A stretch of DNA of 64,000 nt from Paenalicyclobacillus mengziensis (GTDB taxonomy: Bacteria > Bacillota > Bacilli > Alicyclobacillales > Alicyclobacillaceae). Each line of letters opens with the position of its first letter. Position 1 is the first letter of the stretch. Location of the stretch: positions 62,001-126,000 of the forward strand of contig NZ_CP071182.1 of NCBI RefSeq assembly GCF_017298635.1, read 5' to 3'. The notes under the pieces were generated by a model that was given only the letters and a program-made list of their open reading frames with translations, did not search any database and was not told the DNA's origin. Positions 1-10,036 of this stretch are shown here, in pieces. A program made the position numbers and the translations under genes.

Positions 1-764
1 CCTGACGTGCTCCCTGCCTTCGCTGACCCGGTAGCAGTACTGCTCTTCGGAGCAGGCTGAACGACTGCACTCCAGTCTGCCGGGATGCCAAGCGTGATCA
101 TAAAGTCCTGGATGAACCCGGCCTTGGTGGTCCCAGGTACAATCGAGACGCTGCGCGTCTGTGTCAGTCCCCACGTGACGCCGTTCCAGGTGGACTGCAC
201 GCCGATGCGCTTTAAGAGCTGCATGATGTACCAGATGGGCATGAAGGTGGTGTTCGATTTGGAACTCGGGTCCTTCGCCACCAATCCGGCCACCCGTTCA
301 ACCACGGTGCCGTTTAGTGTGACACTCATCGGCCCCTTACCGGGATTCACGTTCGCCAGGTCTGGTGCGAGACTCGCTGGCGCCGTAATCGTCCACGTCT
401 GCCCGTTCCACGTGCTTTGCACGCCAATTTGCGTCAGCAGTTGGCTGACGTACCAAATCGGCATGTAAGTGGTCCCGCCATACACAAACGAATCCGGGTG
501 AGAAAACGGTTTTCCCTGCCAAACGATGCTTGCGGTTTTCATGGTATATGTGGGTGTCTTTGTTGTTGATTTGGCTGTTGACTTTGTGCTCGATGTTGTC
601 GTTGTATTGGTGGTTGATTTCGTCGTTGATGTTGCCTTTGTCGTTGAAGTTGTGGCTGTTTTTGTGCTTGCATAGGCAGGGACCAAAGCAGTCATCAACC
701 CCATGGCAGCGACGCCAACCCCCACGCCTACAGTGGCATAAAACCGTTTCCGATTGTGATTCAT
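1..764 (-). CDS. Secreted protein with two stalk (PIWYV) repeats, C-terminus outside window
   Basis: The frame opens at the ATG at 762-764 and runs off the left edge, so only the N-terminal ~254 residues are visible. A signal peptide (basic N-terminus, hydrophobic core ending PAYA) is followed by a ~45-residue Thr/Ser/Lys-rich linker. Then come two copies of a repeat containing TYMPIWYV and TFMPIWYI, each followed by a GVQSTWNG motif; this matches the copper amine oxidase N-terminal-like 'stalk' domain family. The visible end is again low-complexity Ser/Ala/Thr. The protein should be exported and wall-associated. The same paired repeat recurs in the proteins at 2482-5040 and 11639-13984, so the three are modular paralogues at their N-termini. 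Enzymatic function, if any, would lie in the missing part. Confidence 0.8.
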   Translation of the reverse strand, partial: MNHNRKRFYATVGVGVGVAAMGLMTALVPAYASTKTATTSTTKATSTTKSTTNTTTTSSTKSTAKSTTKTPTYTMKTASIVWQGKPFSHPDSFVYGGTTYMPIWYVSQLLTQIGVQSTWNGQTWTITAPASLAPDLANVNPGKGPMSVTLNGTVVERVAGLVAKDPSSKSNTTFMPIWYIMQLLKRIGVQSTWNGVTWGLTQTRSVSIVPGTTKAGFIQDFMITLGIPADWSAVVQPAPKSSTATGSAKAGSTS

Positions 765-789
765 GTTAAAGTCCCCGTTTCATGCGGTG

Positions 790-2442
790 TTATTTTACGC
801 TCGTGTTTTGAATGAAATTGTAGGTGTTGTCGTAGACGGCCCGGAGGTAGGGCTGAGACGATTGCGCCGCTTGCACCAGCCCTTTACTGCCGGCGTAAAA
901 CGCGTGCGACACACCGCCGCCAAACTCGTCTTGGGTGAGTTGATTAAGGGTGTTGTTGTAGAACGTTGCCGCGGTCGGCGTAATCGAACCCGCTGCCACC
1001 TCGAGTTCCATGCCAAGTCCGTACGTCGCAGCCAGTTGTTCCGCGTTGGTGAGGCGGGAAGTGTTATTCGTTCCCAGTTCCACATAGTTTGGTTGCAGCC
1101 AAGCCGCGTCAAAACCAAAGGACCGCCAGCTGTCGAGACCTGAGGCGTCGTAGAACGGGATCCAAAAAATCGGCAGGTTCTGTTGGTGCACATCATTGAC
1201 TGCGTCCTGAACGATTTGTACCTCTCCCGGAGCACTGTAGTCAATTTGCTCATTGTCCCAGTAAATCCCGGTCAGTTGTAAATTGGCAAAATTGGCAGAA
1301 TGCCAATCCTGCAAGAGCAGGTTCAGGTACCAGGACATGGCGGCGTCGCGAGCGCCGCGCGCCACAGGGTCACCCACAGATCCACTAAAGTTGATTTCCT
1401 GACCGTTAATCGTCCCCCAGTTACCGTCACCAAATTTCGGATACGGCATCGTCAAAACCACTTTCACCTTGCGGTTCGGTGTGTTCAGGGCTTGATTGGC
1501 TTGTCCGACCGCCGCGTTTAAAGCAGCGAGTTGCTGTTTTGGCGTGAACAAATTGGTGATGTACCCCGACCACCCTGCTTGAGTGTCCGCAAGAGAGTTA
1601 TAGGGCAGGAACAAGAACGTATCGAACATCTTGCCGTTCAGCGTTCCGTTTGGCTGTTGATGAGCTACCATCGGCAGGAAGTCTGAGGTCGACCACACAG
1701 ACTGCGATGCAGTGGCACCGTCCGTGTACACCAACAACATATTGTGAATACCGTGCGCGGCCGTCGACGTTGCGAGCATTGGGGCTGTGCTCTGTGACGG
1801 GACCGGATTCAGGGTTGCGGGAATGGAACCCGAACTTGCTGTGGCAGGGTTGCCTTGCACGTCCACGTTGCGGGCGAACACCCACACATCAACTGGAAAA
1901 TGTATCCGCACCTTTTGCGCCGTGATGCCTAATGCGTTCACGGAAAAGGTCTGGACGTTCGTGACCACGTTCGTTGTCGGTACCGCAGGATGAACGGTCC
2001 CAATCGTGTACCACTTTCCATTGTTGTAGGCCTGAAACTGAATTTGGTTGGGAAAGTAGATGCCAAGAGACCCCTGTTGCTCCATCTGGATGGAAATCGT
2101 GTTGAGTGCATGGTAGCCGCCGAGATTCACTGTGATATTCCGAGCGGACTGGCGTAGGAATCCGTGCCATGAATTCGACCCGACAAGGGGCGTGTTGTAC
2201 GGGGCCTCTTGACTGTGAAACGTCGCATCCGTGGGGCCGACCGTGGACACCTGAAGACTCGCTCCCGACATCAAGTCCGCGACGGTTGCGGGTGCAGAGG
2301 GCGCAGTGGTCGCTGAATTCGCTGTGGCGTTGGTCGTTGCCGTACCGGCTCCGGTTGCCGCAAGCGCAGCTGTGCTGCCGAGCAACAATGTCGACAGCAA
2401 GCTGGCGGTCCCGAGCCGGACAGTGAACTGTTTTCGCTTCAT
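790..2442 (-). CDS. Secreted DUF4855-family protein with N-terminal discoidin-like domain
   Basis: About 550 residues. A signal peptide ends near residue 30 (AALA), followed by an Ala/Thr-rich stretch. Residues ~60-200 look like an F5/8 type C (discoidin) jelly-roll: a conserved NSWHGF, VNLGGYHALNTI and a closing VWVFARNV strand. Residues ~215-540 match my recollection of DUF4855 (NMLLVYTD, FDTFLFLPYN, GIYWDNEQ, IFWIPFYDA), probably a TIM-barrel glycan-active domain; WDNEQ would supply acidic residues. An AGGAGGT lies 8 nt before a TTG (2443-2445) and 11 nt before the ATG at 2440-2442, so either may be the start. It sits head-to-tail between two secreted stalk-domain proteins, suggesting a role at the envelope. 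The substrate is unknown. Confidence 0.75.
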   Translation of the reverse strand: MKRKQFTVRLGTASLLSTLLLGSTAALAATGAGTATTNATANSATTAPSAPATVADLMSGASLQVSTVGPTDATFHSQEAPYNTPLVGSNSWHGFLRQSARNITVNLGGYHALNTISIQMEQQGSLGIYFPNQIQFQAYNNGKWYTIGTVHPAVPTTNVVTNVQTFSVNALGITAQKVRIHFPVDVWVFARNVDVQGNPATASSGSIPATLNPVPSQSTAPMLATSTAAHGIHNMLLVYTDGATASQSVWSTSDFLPMVAHQQPNGTLNGKMFDTFLFLPYNSLADTQAGWSGYITNLFTPKQQLAALNAAVGQANQALNTPNRKVKVVLTMPYPKFGDGNWGTINGQEINFSGSVGDPVARGARDAAMSWYLNLLLQDWHSANFANLQLTGIYWDNEQIDYSAPGEVQIVQDAVNDVHQQNLPIFWIPFYDASGLDSWRSFGFDAAWLQPNYVELGTNNTSRLTNAEQLAATYGLGMELEVAAGSITPTAATFYNNTLNQLTQDEFGGGVSHAFYAGSKGLVQAAQSSQPYLRAVYDNTYNFIQNTSVK

Positions 2443-2481
2443 CAAAATGCTGGACCTCCTGGTTCTAAGGTGAAATGGCGT

Positions 2482-5040
2482 CTACTGCAATTGCACCAGA
2501 TTGGCGTCTGCAGTAGAGATGTAACCCTGTTCGACTTGGCCCGTGGTTTGGTCACACACTTCTACCGGGAAGAACCCGTTTTGCGGCGTGGCCGTTGTTG
2601 CGATGACGAAGTCCCCGGAGTGAATGGTTTGGATGACGGTCTGCTTGTCCTGCCCGTAGACTTGAATGGTGGTGTTGGTGCTCTCCGGCTGCAGCGCCAT
2701 GGCGCGGTAGACGTTTTGCATGGTGAGGTATTGCGAATCCACCCAGCCGTAACCATTCACGTAGTCCCACTCGACGACGAGACCGTTCGCCATACCCATT
2801 TTGATTTTGCTGACCGTGACGGTTTGTCCCGTTGGAATCGTCGATGGCATCGGCATGAACATCTGCCACATGGAATAAGTCCACTGTCCGGTTTGCGGCA
2901 GGTTGTGTGCCGCTTGGAATGAGATGACTGCCTGCTTCGTGAGCGGTCCATACTGCCCGTCTTCGGTCAGTCCTGCACTCATCGTCTGATTGAGGAAGGC
3001 CTGAACCGCAGCTACGTTTGCCCCACTGTCCCCCTCTTGCAGCGTCCCCACATACATCTCTTGAGCACCCGTGCTTGGAGAAGAGTAATAGGGTAATCCC
3101 GGGTAATTGGGCACGGACTGAACCGTTGCCGTCGCGTTGGTGTAGTAAATCGGCTCTTGGGTAGACGTTGGTGCGGGTGGTTGGTTTCCAGGGTTGTACT
3201 GCTGGTAACTGGCGACCGTGTCATTGACCGACGATGCCAGTTGTCCCATCAACGATCCGATGGAATTCGCCCACTGCTGGTCCGTCGCATAGTGCACATT
3301 CATGCCGACGAGGGTTGGTGAAACATACTCACTGCCACCAGGGTTCAAGTAGCTGTTGCGTACGACCCAGCCTTCAAACAGAATCGCGTACTCTTCGCTC
3401 GGGAACAGTCCGGCATCCTGGCCGGGTGCTGAATCATAGGCCCCATAGCCAAACAGATTATTCTTCGACTGGGCAATCTGACTCTTGCCCCAGTAACTCT
3501 CAAGAATGGCATGAGAGACAAGGTAGTTTGCGTCGACGCCATACACTTGTTGGGCATTCATGAAGGTCTGCCCAAGTCCTGTTATCGGTGCTCCGTTCTG
3601 CTGGAGATACGAATTGATGGAATTCGTATTGATGTTCGCCGGCGCAGGATAGCGCAGGTCCACGTTCGTAAACCCGTTCCCCGCGGGTTGCGTCGGAATG
3701 GGTGACGTTGAAGATGAAGACGAAGATGAAGACGATGTTGAAGACGAAGATGTCGAGGTTTGCGCAGGAGGCGCCTCAATCAGTAAAACGGCCTGTTGAA
3801 GAGCCTTCCATGTGTTGAATGTAACGACACCGTTACTGGTCAACCCATTTGCCGTTTGAAATTGCCCCACATCGTTTTGGGTCAATGCATCAAATTCACC
3901 ACTTTGACTCACTGGGTATCCCAATTGCTTCAAAAACGACTGGACCACACTCACGTACGGGCCACTGCTGCCCACAGAAAGCTTCGGCAACTGCGTATAA
4001 GACGTGGTTCCTAAGATGGAATCAATCAAGTCGCTCACACTGACAGTGGACGATGACCCTGAAGAGCCCGACCCGGATGTGGTTCCAGACGGGTTACTCG
4101 ACGTGGTGCCAGATGTCGAGGTAGACCCAGATGTCGATGTGGAACCTGACGTTGAGCCTGAACTTGTGCTGGAACCGGAGCCTGACGGACTGCTAGATGT
4201 GGTTCCTGATGAAGAAGTTGTCCCTGACGCAGACCCGGACGGATCGCTCGATGTCGACGTGCTGGTTCCTGTTGATGTCTGCCCCGATGTGCCCGTGCTA
4301 CTTGCAGACGATTGACCTCCCGACGAGGCGGAACCTGAGCTTGTGGTCGACCCTGTGCTTGAAGTCGACGTTGAGCCTGACTTTGAACCTGTGCTTGAAG
4401 TTGAACCTGAGCTCGTGCTCGACCCCGTGCCTGCAGTTGACGTTGAACCTGACTTTGAGCCTGAGCCTGAGCTTGAAGTTGACTTTGAACCGGAGCTTGA
4501 GCCTGAACTGCTACTGGTGGTCGAACCGCTTACCGTCTTCAAGGACGTGTTTTTCGTCGCCAAATGCCAATTGGTGCCGTCCCATTTGGATTGAACCTGC
4601 ATCTGATTGAGCGCCTGCATCACGTACCAGATTGGAAGATACTCTGTGAGTTGCTTTGACGCGGGGTCAATTGCTGCCACCCCGTCGCAAGCCTCAACGG
4701 CCTGACCATTAATCGCTATCTTCACAGTCCCCGACTTCGAGGCGCCAGGGGTAAGTTTTTGACCTGCTAACGACGGAACCTTGAAATTCATGATGCCATT
4801 TTTCCATGTATTCGATATTCCCGCCTTCGACAAGGCGTAACCGACATACCAAATCGGGACATACGTCGTGCCGTTTTTCACAAATCCACTCGGTTTCGAC
4901 ACGAGTTTCCCGTTCAAATAAATGGCCTTCGAACTTGTCGACAAGGACTTTGACGGGAGGGTGGCGGCCCAGACGGCGTGACTCGACAACACGAGTGCAA
5001 ACGACGACGACAGGGCGAGTAAGGGTATGGTTCGTTTCAA
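2482..5040 (-). CDS. Multidomain cell-wall endo-beta-N-acetylglucosaminidase
   Basis: 852 residues from a TTG start. Order: signal peptide (ends AVWA); two stalk repeats (TYVPIWYV ~65, EYLPIWYV ~135); a ~165-residue Ser/Thr/Gly-rich linker (~170-335); a peptidoglycan-binding type 1 domain (~350-420); a short poly-Ser linker; a glucosaminidase (LytD/FlgJ-like) domain (~480-615, containing HAILESYWGKS with the catalytic Glu and NNLFGYGA); a second peptidoglycan-binding domain (~655-720); and a C-terminal SH3-like region. It should hydrolyse the glycan strand of peptidoglycan outside the membrane. The linker is built from simple DNA repeats around 4050-4510. It is convergent with nothing and lies in a run of minus-strand envelope genes. 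The Shine-Dalgarno is weak, so the exact start is less certain than the domain calls. Confidence 0.85.
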   Translation of the reverse strand: MKRTIPLLALSSSFALVLSSHAVWAATLPSKSLSTSSKAIYLNGKLVSKPSGFVKNGTTYVPIWYVGYALSKAGISNTWKNGIMNFKVPSLAGQKLTPGASKSGTVKIAINGQAVEACDGVAAIDPASKQLTEYLPIWYVMQALNQMQVQSKWDGTNWHLATKNTSLKTVSGSTTSSSSGSSSGSKSTSSSGSGSKSGSTSTAGTGSSTSSGSTSSTGSKSGSTSTSSTGSTTSSGSASSGGQSSASSTGTSGQTSTGTSTSTSSDPSGSASGTTSSSGTTSSSPSGSGSSTSSGSTSGSTSTSGSTSTSGTTSSNPSGTTSGSGSSGSSSTVSVSDLIDSILGTTSYTQLPKLSVGSSGPYVSVVQSFLKQLGYPVSQSGEFDALTQNDVGQFQTANGLTSNGVVTFNTWKALQQAVLLIEAPPAQTSTSSSSTSSSSSSSSSTSPIPTQPAGNGFTNVDLRYPAPANINTNSINSYLQQNGAPITGLGQTFMNAQQVYGVDANYLVSHAILESYWGKSQIAQSKNNLFGYGAYDSAPGQDAGLFPSEEYAILFEGWVVRNSYLNPGGSEYVSPTLVGMNVHYATDQQWANSIGSLMGQLASSVNDTVASYQQYNPGNQPPAPTSTQEPIYYTNATATVQSVPNYPGLPYYSSPSTGAQEMYVGTLQEGDSGANVAAVQAFLNQTMSAGLTEDGQYGPLTKQAVISFQAAHNLPQTGQWTYSMWQMFMPMPSTIPTGQTVTVSKIKMGMANGLVVEWDYVNGYGWVDSQYLTMQNVYRAMALQPESTNTTIQVYGQDKQTVIQTIHSGDFVIATTATPQNGFFPVEVCDQTTGQVEQGYISTADANLVQLQ

Positions 5041-5088
5041 AATTCTCTGGCCCCTTTTTCACAGATATTTTCACGCGACACCGTGAAT

Positions 5089-5709
5089 CTAGGAGGAATA
5101 ATTGAAGCTCTTGATGATGGAGTTCAGCAGTGTTTGATGTTGTGGTCCCACTGCAATATCAAGTTCAGCGTATCCGGATTGGTTGTTGCTCACCTGCACC
5201 ATCCCTTTGCCGACATAGGTGCTGCCTGAGACTGGGAAATCGTACGTGGCAACCAAACCACCTGTCCCTTGAACTTGAACGTTGGTTGGATTCTTCTCGC
5301 CAATGACGAGCCTTGGGTCTGGCTGACCGCTTGAATTCATGTAGCACCCGACACACGTTGAGTACACAACGCGTACGCTTTCCAGGTGATTTTGCGGGTT
5401 CGTGAATGTGACAGCTATGTAATCTCCACCTGTGGTCGTCGCCTTGTTCCAACCGGCAGGCACGTCCACAGCGACTCCTTGCGAAGCAAATCCAGTAAAG
5501 GGCTGTAGTGTCGTGTGCGTAGGGCCAGACGTGTTTGCAGTAACCTGATTACTCGTAGTGTTGCTACTCGAAGTGTTTCCTGTACCACCGGCTTGCCCAG
5601 TGCTTCCACCAGTCGAACTGGGTGGCGTCCCCTGTGCATTTGGCCCTGCTCCACACCCGGCTAACAGCAGGCAGGTCGTTGCAGCAAGACCGAGGACAAT
5701 TCTTTTCAT
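5089..5709 (-). CDS. Putative lipoprotein of unknown function
   Basis: About 206 residues. The N-terminus is a lipoprotein signal peptide with lipobox LAGC followed by Gly-Ala-Gly, so the mature protein should be lipid-anchored on the outer face of the membrane. A Gly/Ser/Thr/Asn linker (~25-65) leads to a compact C-terminal domain (~70-206) with the motif AVDVPAGWN, resembling small PsbP/Mog1-like or DUF-type folds, and a CVGC pair that could form a disulfide. I do not recognise the family. GGAG lies 3 nt before one ATG (5713-5715), 6 nt before a GTG and 9 nt before the ATG at 5707-5709; the last is chosen. It is the first gene of the minus-strand run downstream of a 336-bp intergenic gap. 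Confidence 0.7.
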   Translation of the reverse strand: MKRIVLGLAATTCLLLAGCGAGPNAQGTPPSSTGGSTGQAGGTGNTSSSNTTSNQVTANTSGPTHTTLQPFTGFASQGVAVDVPAGWNKATTTGGDYIAVTFTNPQNHLESVRVVYSTCVGCYMNSSGQPDPRLVIGEKNPTNVQVQGTGGLVATYDFPVSGSTYVGKGMVQVSNNQSGYAELDIAVGPQHQTLLNSIIKSFNYSS

Positions 5710-5791
5710 CACCATTCACTCCATCTCTCTACTACGTGTGTCCTGTCAAAAAGCTACCTCGTCGATGTGGACACGCCGTACATCAACAATG

Positions 5792-5968
5792 TTCGACAAC
5801 ATTCAATCAAATTGTGGGGCCCATTTGGTGAGATTTGAAAAAACTAATAAATATGACGTTTATGAGCCCTGGGGAGTTGCAACCATCGACAAAAAATTGG
5901 GGTTGTTTTACTGAGTACTATCATCATAACCTAATTCACCATCATGTGGTTGATAGATTTCTGTCGAA
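5792..5968. promoter_or_regulatory. Intergenic region with two Spo0A-box-like heptamers
   Basis: The 336-bp divergent gap between the lipoprotein and the TPR-glycosyltransferase holds TTCGACA at 5792-5798 and TGTCGAA at 5962-5968, with a near match (ATCGACA followed by five A) at 5885. These match the known 0A box TGNCGAA. A 7-mer is expected several times by chance in a window of this size, so the call is tentative. No RNA gene or strong sigma-A promoter is evident. Confidence 0.25.
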
Positions 5969-6045
5969 TCATGCCCGATTTCCAGATGTCCAAGGCTGCT
6001 ATCGGGTGTCTCTCATATAGGACCTGCTTGTGCTACGATGGAGCC

Positions 6046-7323
6046 ATGAAAACCAACGACGACATCATTCAAAATCTAAAGCAAAAGCAGTTCGACAGCG
6101 CGCGATACGCCTGCATCGAACGGTTAAAGGCGAATCCGTTAGACATACAGGCGTGGACGTTTCTCGGCCAAGCGATGGTTGGTCTGAGACGCGGCCGGAT
6201 GGCCGAACTGTGTTTTCGTCGGGCACTGCTCTTTAACCCGTACGCGCCGTGGGAGTCTGACGCCCTGCGCGATGCCCACGCTGTATCTCAAGGGCGAGAG
6301 GACAGACAGGTTTTGGGGCTCCTGCAGGTGCCTCATGTACCTGTGTCCGCCTGTGTACTGACACGAGACAACGAACATACCATCGCCAAATGCCTGTCTG
6401 CCCTGCAAGGGGCGGTTGATGAGATTATCGTCGTGGACACCGGATCGACTGACAACACGGTGTCCATCGTTCAATCCTTCGGTGTCTCCGTTCACTCCCT
6501 TCTATGGCAAGATGACTTTTCGAAAGCCAGGAACTATGCGCTCTCACTCGCACATCATGATTGGATTTTCTCCGTCGATTCGGACGAGATACTCTATCCA
6601 GACGATAGGGATTTGGTGCGCACTGCGGCCGCCTTGTTTGAGGACGGCGTAGCCCTGATTTTCGCCCTCCAGATGAACCAGAACGGCGAATCTCTCAGCC
6701 CCTATCCAGTACCTCGGCTATTTTCTAGGCGGTACTTCGAGTGGAAAAGGCCGATTCACGAGGCCCCCGAGGTGCTCGCGTCTGCAGGCGTTCAAACGCC
6801 GACGGGCTTACCTTTACGTATTCGGCTCATGCACTCGGGTTATGACCCGGCCAAGGTGAACCTTCCTGGCAAAATGGAACGGAACATTGCTCTATTAAAA
6901 AGGGCCATTCATGAGGATGCGTCCGATTTCACCAGCTTGTACTATCTCGGTCGTGAGCTATCCATCAACCACCGGTACACCGAAGCGATTCCGCACCTCA
7001 TGAATGCGTACCAGCTCGGCAGGGGTGTAGCGGATGCGCCACTGCTGCCCCTCATCGGATCACAACTCGCCTATTGCTACACGCTCACCAACCATGTAGA
7101 CGAAGCGTTAGACGTGTTGAAACGCGTGACAACGGATTGCCCCGAACACCCCGACGCCTGGTTCTCCTATGGTGTGTTACTCTCGAGCACCAAGGACAAT
7201 GCCGACGAAGCCCGAGCGTCCATCTTGCGTGCAAAGGAACTGGCCACCCAGTATTCTGGCACGCTACCTTTCGACCTTGAAATCGCAAAGTGGAAGGCTG
7301 ACCAGGCCCTCCGACAGTTATGA
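6046..7323 (+). CDS. Family 2 glycosyltransferase with TPR repeats
   Basis: 425 residues from the ATG at 6046; the frame is open further upstream, but the first 34 codons lack a plausible N-terminus. N-terminal residues ~1-80 form TPR-like helices. A GT-A glycosyltransferase domain follows (~95-290) with CVLTRDNEHTI, VVDTGSTDNT and the metal-binding SVDSDE (DXD-type) motif, then TPR-like repeats (~290-420). This architecture is that of SunS-like/TPR glycosyltransferases, which glycosylate proteins or peptides or extend surface glycans using a nucleotide-sugar in the cytoplasm. It is isolated between two minus-strand envelope genes, so it may modify one of the neighbouring secreted proteins; that link is inference only. 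Confidence 0.85.
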   Translation: MKTNDDIIQNLKQKQFDSARYACIERLKANPLDIQAWTFLGQAMVGLRRGRMAELCFRRALLFNPYAPWESDALRDAHAVSQGREDRQVLGLLQVPHVPVSACVLTRDNEHTIAKCLSALQGAVDEIIVVDTGSTDNTVSIVQSFGVSVHSLLWQDDFSKARNYALSLAHHDWIFSVDSDEILYPDDRDLVRTAAALFEDGVALIFALQMNQNGESLSPYPVPRLFSRRYFEWKRPIHEAPEVLASAGVQTPTGLPLRIRLMHSGYDPAKVNLPGKMERNIALLKRAIHEDASDFTSLYYLGRELSINHRYTEAIPHLMNAYQLGRGVADAPLLPLIGSQLAYCYTLTNHVDEALDVLKRVTTDCPEHPDAWFSYGVLLSSTKDNADEARASILRAKELATQYSGTLPFDLEIAKWKADQALRQL

Positions 7324-7468
7324 GGCACACCGCAACGCCTGCCGAGTGCCCGAGTGCCCTGCAGACGGCTAGGCTTGGCTTCAAATGAGCCCACTTCGAA
7401 CAGGTGTACGGAAGAGGTCCAGAGCTGGCCAATCTGCAGGTCTCCTCTCGGCTGGCGTGAGTTACTTG

Positions 7469-9880
7469 TCAGTTGGTGCCCGTGGCGGTGTTGGTGCTCG
7501 ACAACAGGGTTTGAACTGCCGACACCATCGCGACAGCTGCTTGACCCATGGTCATTGTTCCATTCGGATTGAAGGCCCCACTTTGCAGTGGAATCATGCC
7601 AGAGTCGGCGGCAATCGTCGCCGCCCCTTGGTCTGCCGTTGGTATGGCACTGGCGTCTGCAAACGGGATTTTAAAGTACTGCGCGTGTGCAGCGACTGGC
7701 GCCCACCCCATCCAGGCCACCAACCAGTCCGCCGCTTGAAGTCGCGTTAACGGAGCGCTCGGTCGAAATGCGCCGCTGTTTGGCAGCCAACCTTCAAGGA
7801 CACCCTGCAGTAAGTCCTTCTGGTAGGGGCTGTTGGCTGGAATATCGCTGAAATTCAACTGCGTGTTCGCGCCGTAAGTCACCCCGTACGCCCGCGTTAA
7901 CCACTGTTCAAACTGAATGCGCGTCATCGGTGTCGAGGGATTGATGGTCCCAGGTGCCGTCGTGCTGGTTGCATTGGTGATGCCGTGGCTTTCGAGCAGA
8001 GCAATCGCCTTTTCTTGTTGCGTCGGATTGTTCGGAAGCACAGTCGGCATCTGGATTCCAAACGAAGCGGAAGGTATCCAATCACCTGTGATGGCATCGA
8101 GCGTCCCCGTCCCGCTTGCCATGGGCGTTGGCGCGTAGACCAACTTTGCAGTCGAGCTGTATTTGGACGGCAGCGGCCGACTTGAAGACGCAGTTGTCTC
8201 CGGGAGCATGTATTGGAGCACCAGCGGATTGCGCTTCAGAAACGCATTTCTGGCGGCCGATGCGCTGATGGCGCCAGACGGGTTTGGCAGGTTCGGCAAA
8301 GAAGTGGGGTCTTGGAAGAGGTTAAACGAGACGACCTTGCCTGTGGTCGGATCGACGAAGACACTAAACCCGTTTACCGGGATACCATGGACAAGAAAGG
8401 AATACTGGACCCCTTGGGAGGGATTGATGCCTGGTCCACCGTACTGGGGTGCATTCGTGGATGGCATCCGCACGATGGCCCCGGTCAGGTTCGGAAACAT
8501 CTTCTCAACAAACGCATCTGCAACCGCATCGACACTCGCCTTCTGCGATGTCGGGCTGGCTTTCGTGCCGCCAGATGACGACGCTGTGCTGGCTGTGGTG
8601 GTTCCAGTTGACGATGAAGATGCAGACGATGTGGACGTGACTGTCGTCGCACCGGGGACCATCACCGAGTTGGCATTGTAGCTGGTCACGACACCCGTTG
8701 AAGTGTCCATGCCGAGGCTGATGTTTTCATTGGACTTTGTGTTCGTAAAGCTGACCATCAGGGTCTCATCGTTGCCCGACGCGCTCGCGATGGACCCCTG
8801 TCCGCCACCGGATACTGTCCAATCTTGCGTCGACAGGTCCAACATTTTTCGCGCCGCCTGCTCGACCTGCATTTGCGTCAGAGGTTCGGTGAGTCTTGTC
8901 GGATAATGAACCGGTCCGCCTGGCACGAGTGGGCCCAGCTTGGCAGCTGTACCTGAAGACGTGGCCTGAATCGGCTTTCCATCTGCGCCAAGTGGTTGCC
9001 CGGTCAGGGCATCGATGGACGGAATGCCGGTTACGAGCGGAGCTGGTGTGGACGGGCTCGGAGTGTACACGAGCTGCATCGGGCCTGGACCGCTCCTCGT
9101 ATACTGCTGTTGGTAGCTGAGGTGCATGTGCAGTGCCTGCATGAAATCAGTGGTAGCCGTCGCCGTGTCGATGGTGTGTGTTGGCATGGACGGAATCGTC
9201 GCAGGTATCCAGGTAAACCGGTAGTACACGAGTTGTCCGTCGGGCGACAATCCCACCTGAGCCTGGTCAAACGGTGCGATGACACCGTTTACTGCCCGGA
9301 CAAACAGGAAACTGAGGCCGTTGTTGCCGGACGGAGCCGGTTGTAGGACCATCTGGTTGGCGTAGTTCGGCGCCAACTGCGCGAGGATGGTTTTTGCCTT
9401 TGCTGCAGCAGCCTCTGCCGAGATGGGCGTAGTCAGGGTCCAGTCGGCAGTCTGCCGCTGAAACTGCGTGATTTGGCCCGTGTTGGCGTCTACCGAGGCA
9501 AGGATGAAGGTCTGGGCGAGATTGGGGCCGCCGGCCCCCGGCTGACTTGCCACAGGGTTCCACGTGAGTTGGTAGATTTGGTGTCCGGCCATAAAGGGAT
9601 CGGGCTGCAGGGAGGCATTCAGCGACACCCCCGGTAACTTGGCCAAGTCCGGGAATGCCTTATTAATGATGTTGATGGCGTCTTGCTGCGTCAGCTTGAC
9701 GCCCAGATTGGTCGATGTGCTTGAACCGGTCCCAGACGTCTGGGATAAATTCACTGACGGCGATGTGGCGGAGCTCGTTGTTGCAGTACCAGCGACCGTA
9801 CCAGCCAGGGCAGTCACGCATCCTGTACCAAGGACGATGGCTACACCCGACAGACTGAGAATACCTTTTCGCATGTTCAT
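7469..9880 (-). CDS. YcdB/YcdC-repeat secreted protein with C-terminal SLH domains
   Basis: 803 residues. A strong Shine-Dalgarno (AAGGAGGAAT) lies 6 nt before the ATG at 9878-9880. The signal peptide ends near residue 27. Two YcdB/YcdC (PepSY-related) blocks are visible: ~60-330 (ITQFQRQTADW, DALTGQPLGADG) and ~450-620 (DPTTGKVVSFNLF, LDAITGDW), separated by a Ser/Thr-rich linker (~415-445). Residues ~645-790 contain three S-layer-homology units (MTRIQFEQWL, LTRLQAADWL, MTMGQAAVAM), which in this family bind pyruvylated secondary wall polymer. The protein is therefore likely an outer-surface protein held non-covalently to the wall. PepSY-like blocks often inhibit or chaperone proteases, but no partner is evident here. 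Confidence 0.88.
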   Translation of the reverse strand: MNMRKGILSLSGVAIVLGTGCVTALAGTVAGTATTSSATSPSVNLSQTSGTGSSTSTNLGVKLTQQDAINIINKAFPDLAKLPGVSLNASLQPDPFMAGHQIYQLTWNPVASQPGAGGPNLAQTFILASVDANTGQITQFQRQTADWTLTTPISAEAAAAKAKTILAQLAPNYANQMVLQPAPSGNNGLSFLFVRAVNGVIAPFDQAQVGLSPDGQLVYYRFTWIPATIPSMPTHTIDTATATTDFMQALHMHLSYQQQYTRSGPGPMQLVYTPSPSTPAPLVTGIPSIDALTGQPLGADGKPIQATSSGTAAKLGPLVPGGPVHYPTRLTEPLTQMQVEQAARKMLDLSTQDWTVSGGGQGSIASASGNDETLMVSFTNTKSNENISLGMDTSTGVVTSYNANSVMVPGATTVTSTSSASSSSTGTTTASTASSSGGTKASPTSQKASVDAVADAFVEKMFPNLTGAIVRMPSTNAPQYGGPGINPSQGVQYSFLVHGIPVNGFSVFVDPTTGKVVSFNLFQDPTSLPNLPNPSGAISASAARNAFLKRNPLVLQYMLPETTASSSRPLPSKYSSTAKLVYAPTPMASGTGTLDAITGDWIPSASFGIQMPTVLPNNPTQQEKAIALLESHGITNATSTTAPGTINPSTPMTRIQFEQWLTRAYGVTYGANTQLNFSDIPANSPYQKDLLQGVLEGWLPNSGAFRPSAPLTRLQAADWLVAWMGWAPVAAHAQYFKIPFADASAIPTADQGAATIAADSGMIPLQSGAFNPNGTMTMGQAAVAMVSAVQTLLSSTNTATGTN

Positions 9881-10036
9881 ACGATTCCTCCTTATGACCC
9901 TTGTCCTCGTATCTATATTCTTCCAACAATTTTATCATTCTCTGGATTGCAGTTGTTGTCTGAATTTGTTTCCTAAACTAATTTCATGCCAATTCGTTGA
10001 AAGAAACGAGAGATGGCGCGCATGTGCTCGCCTTGC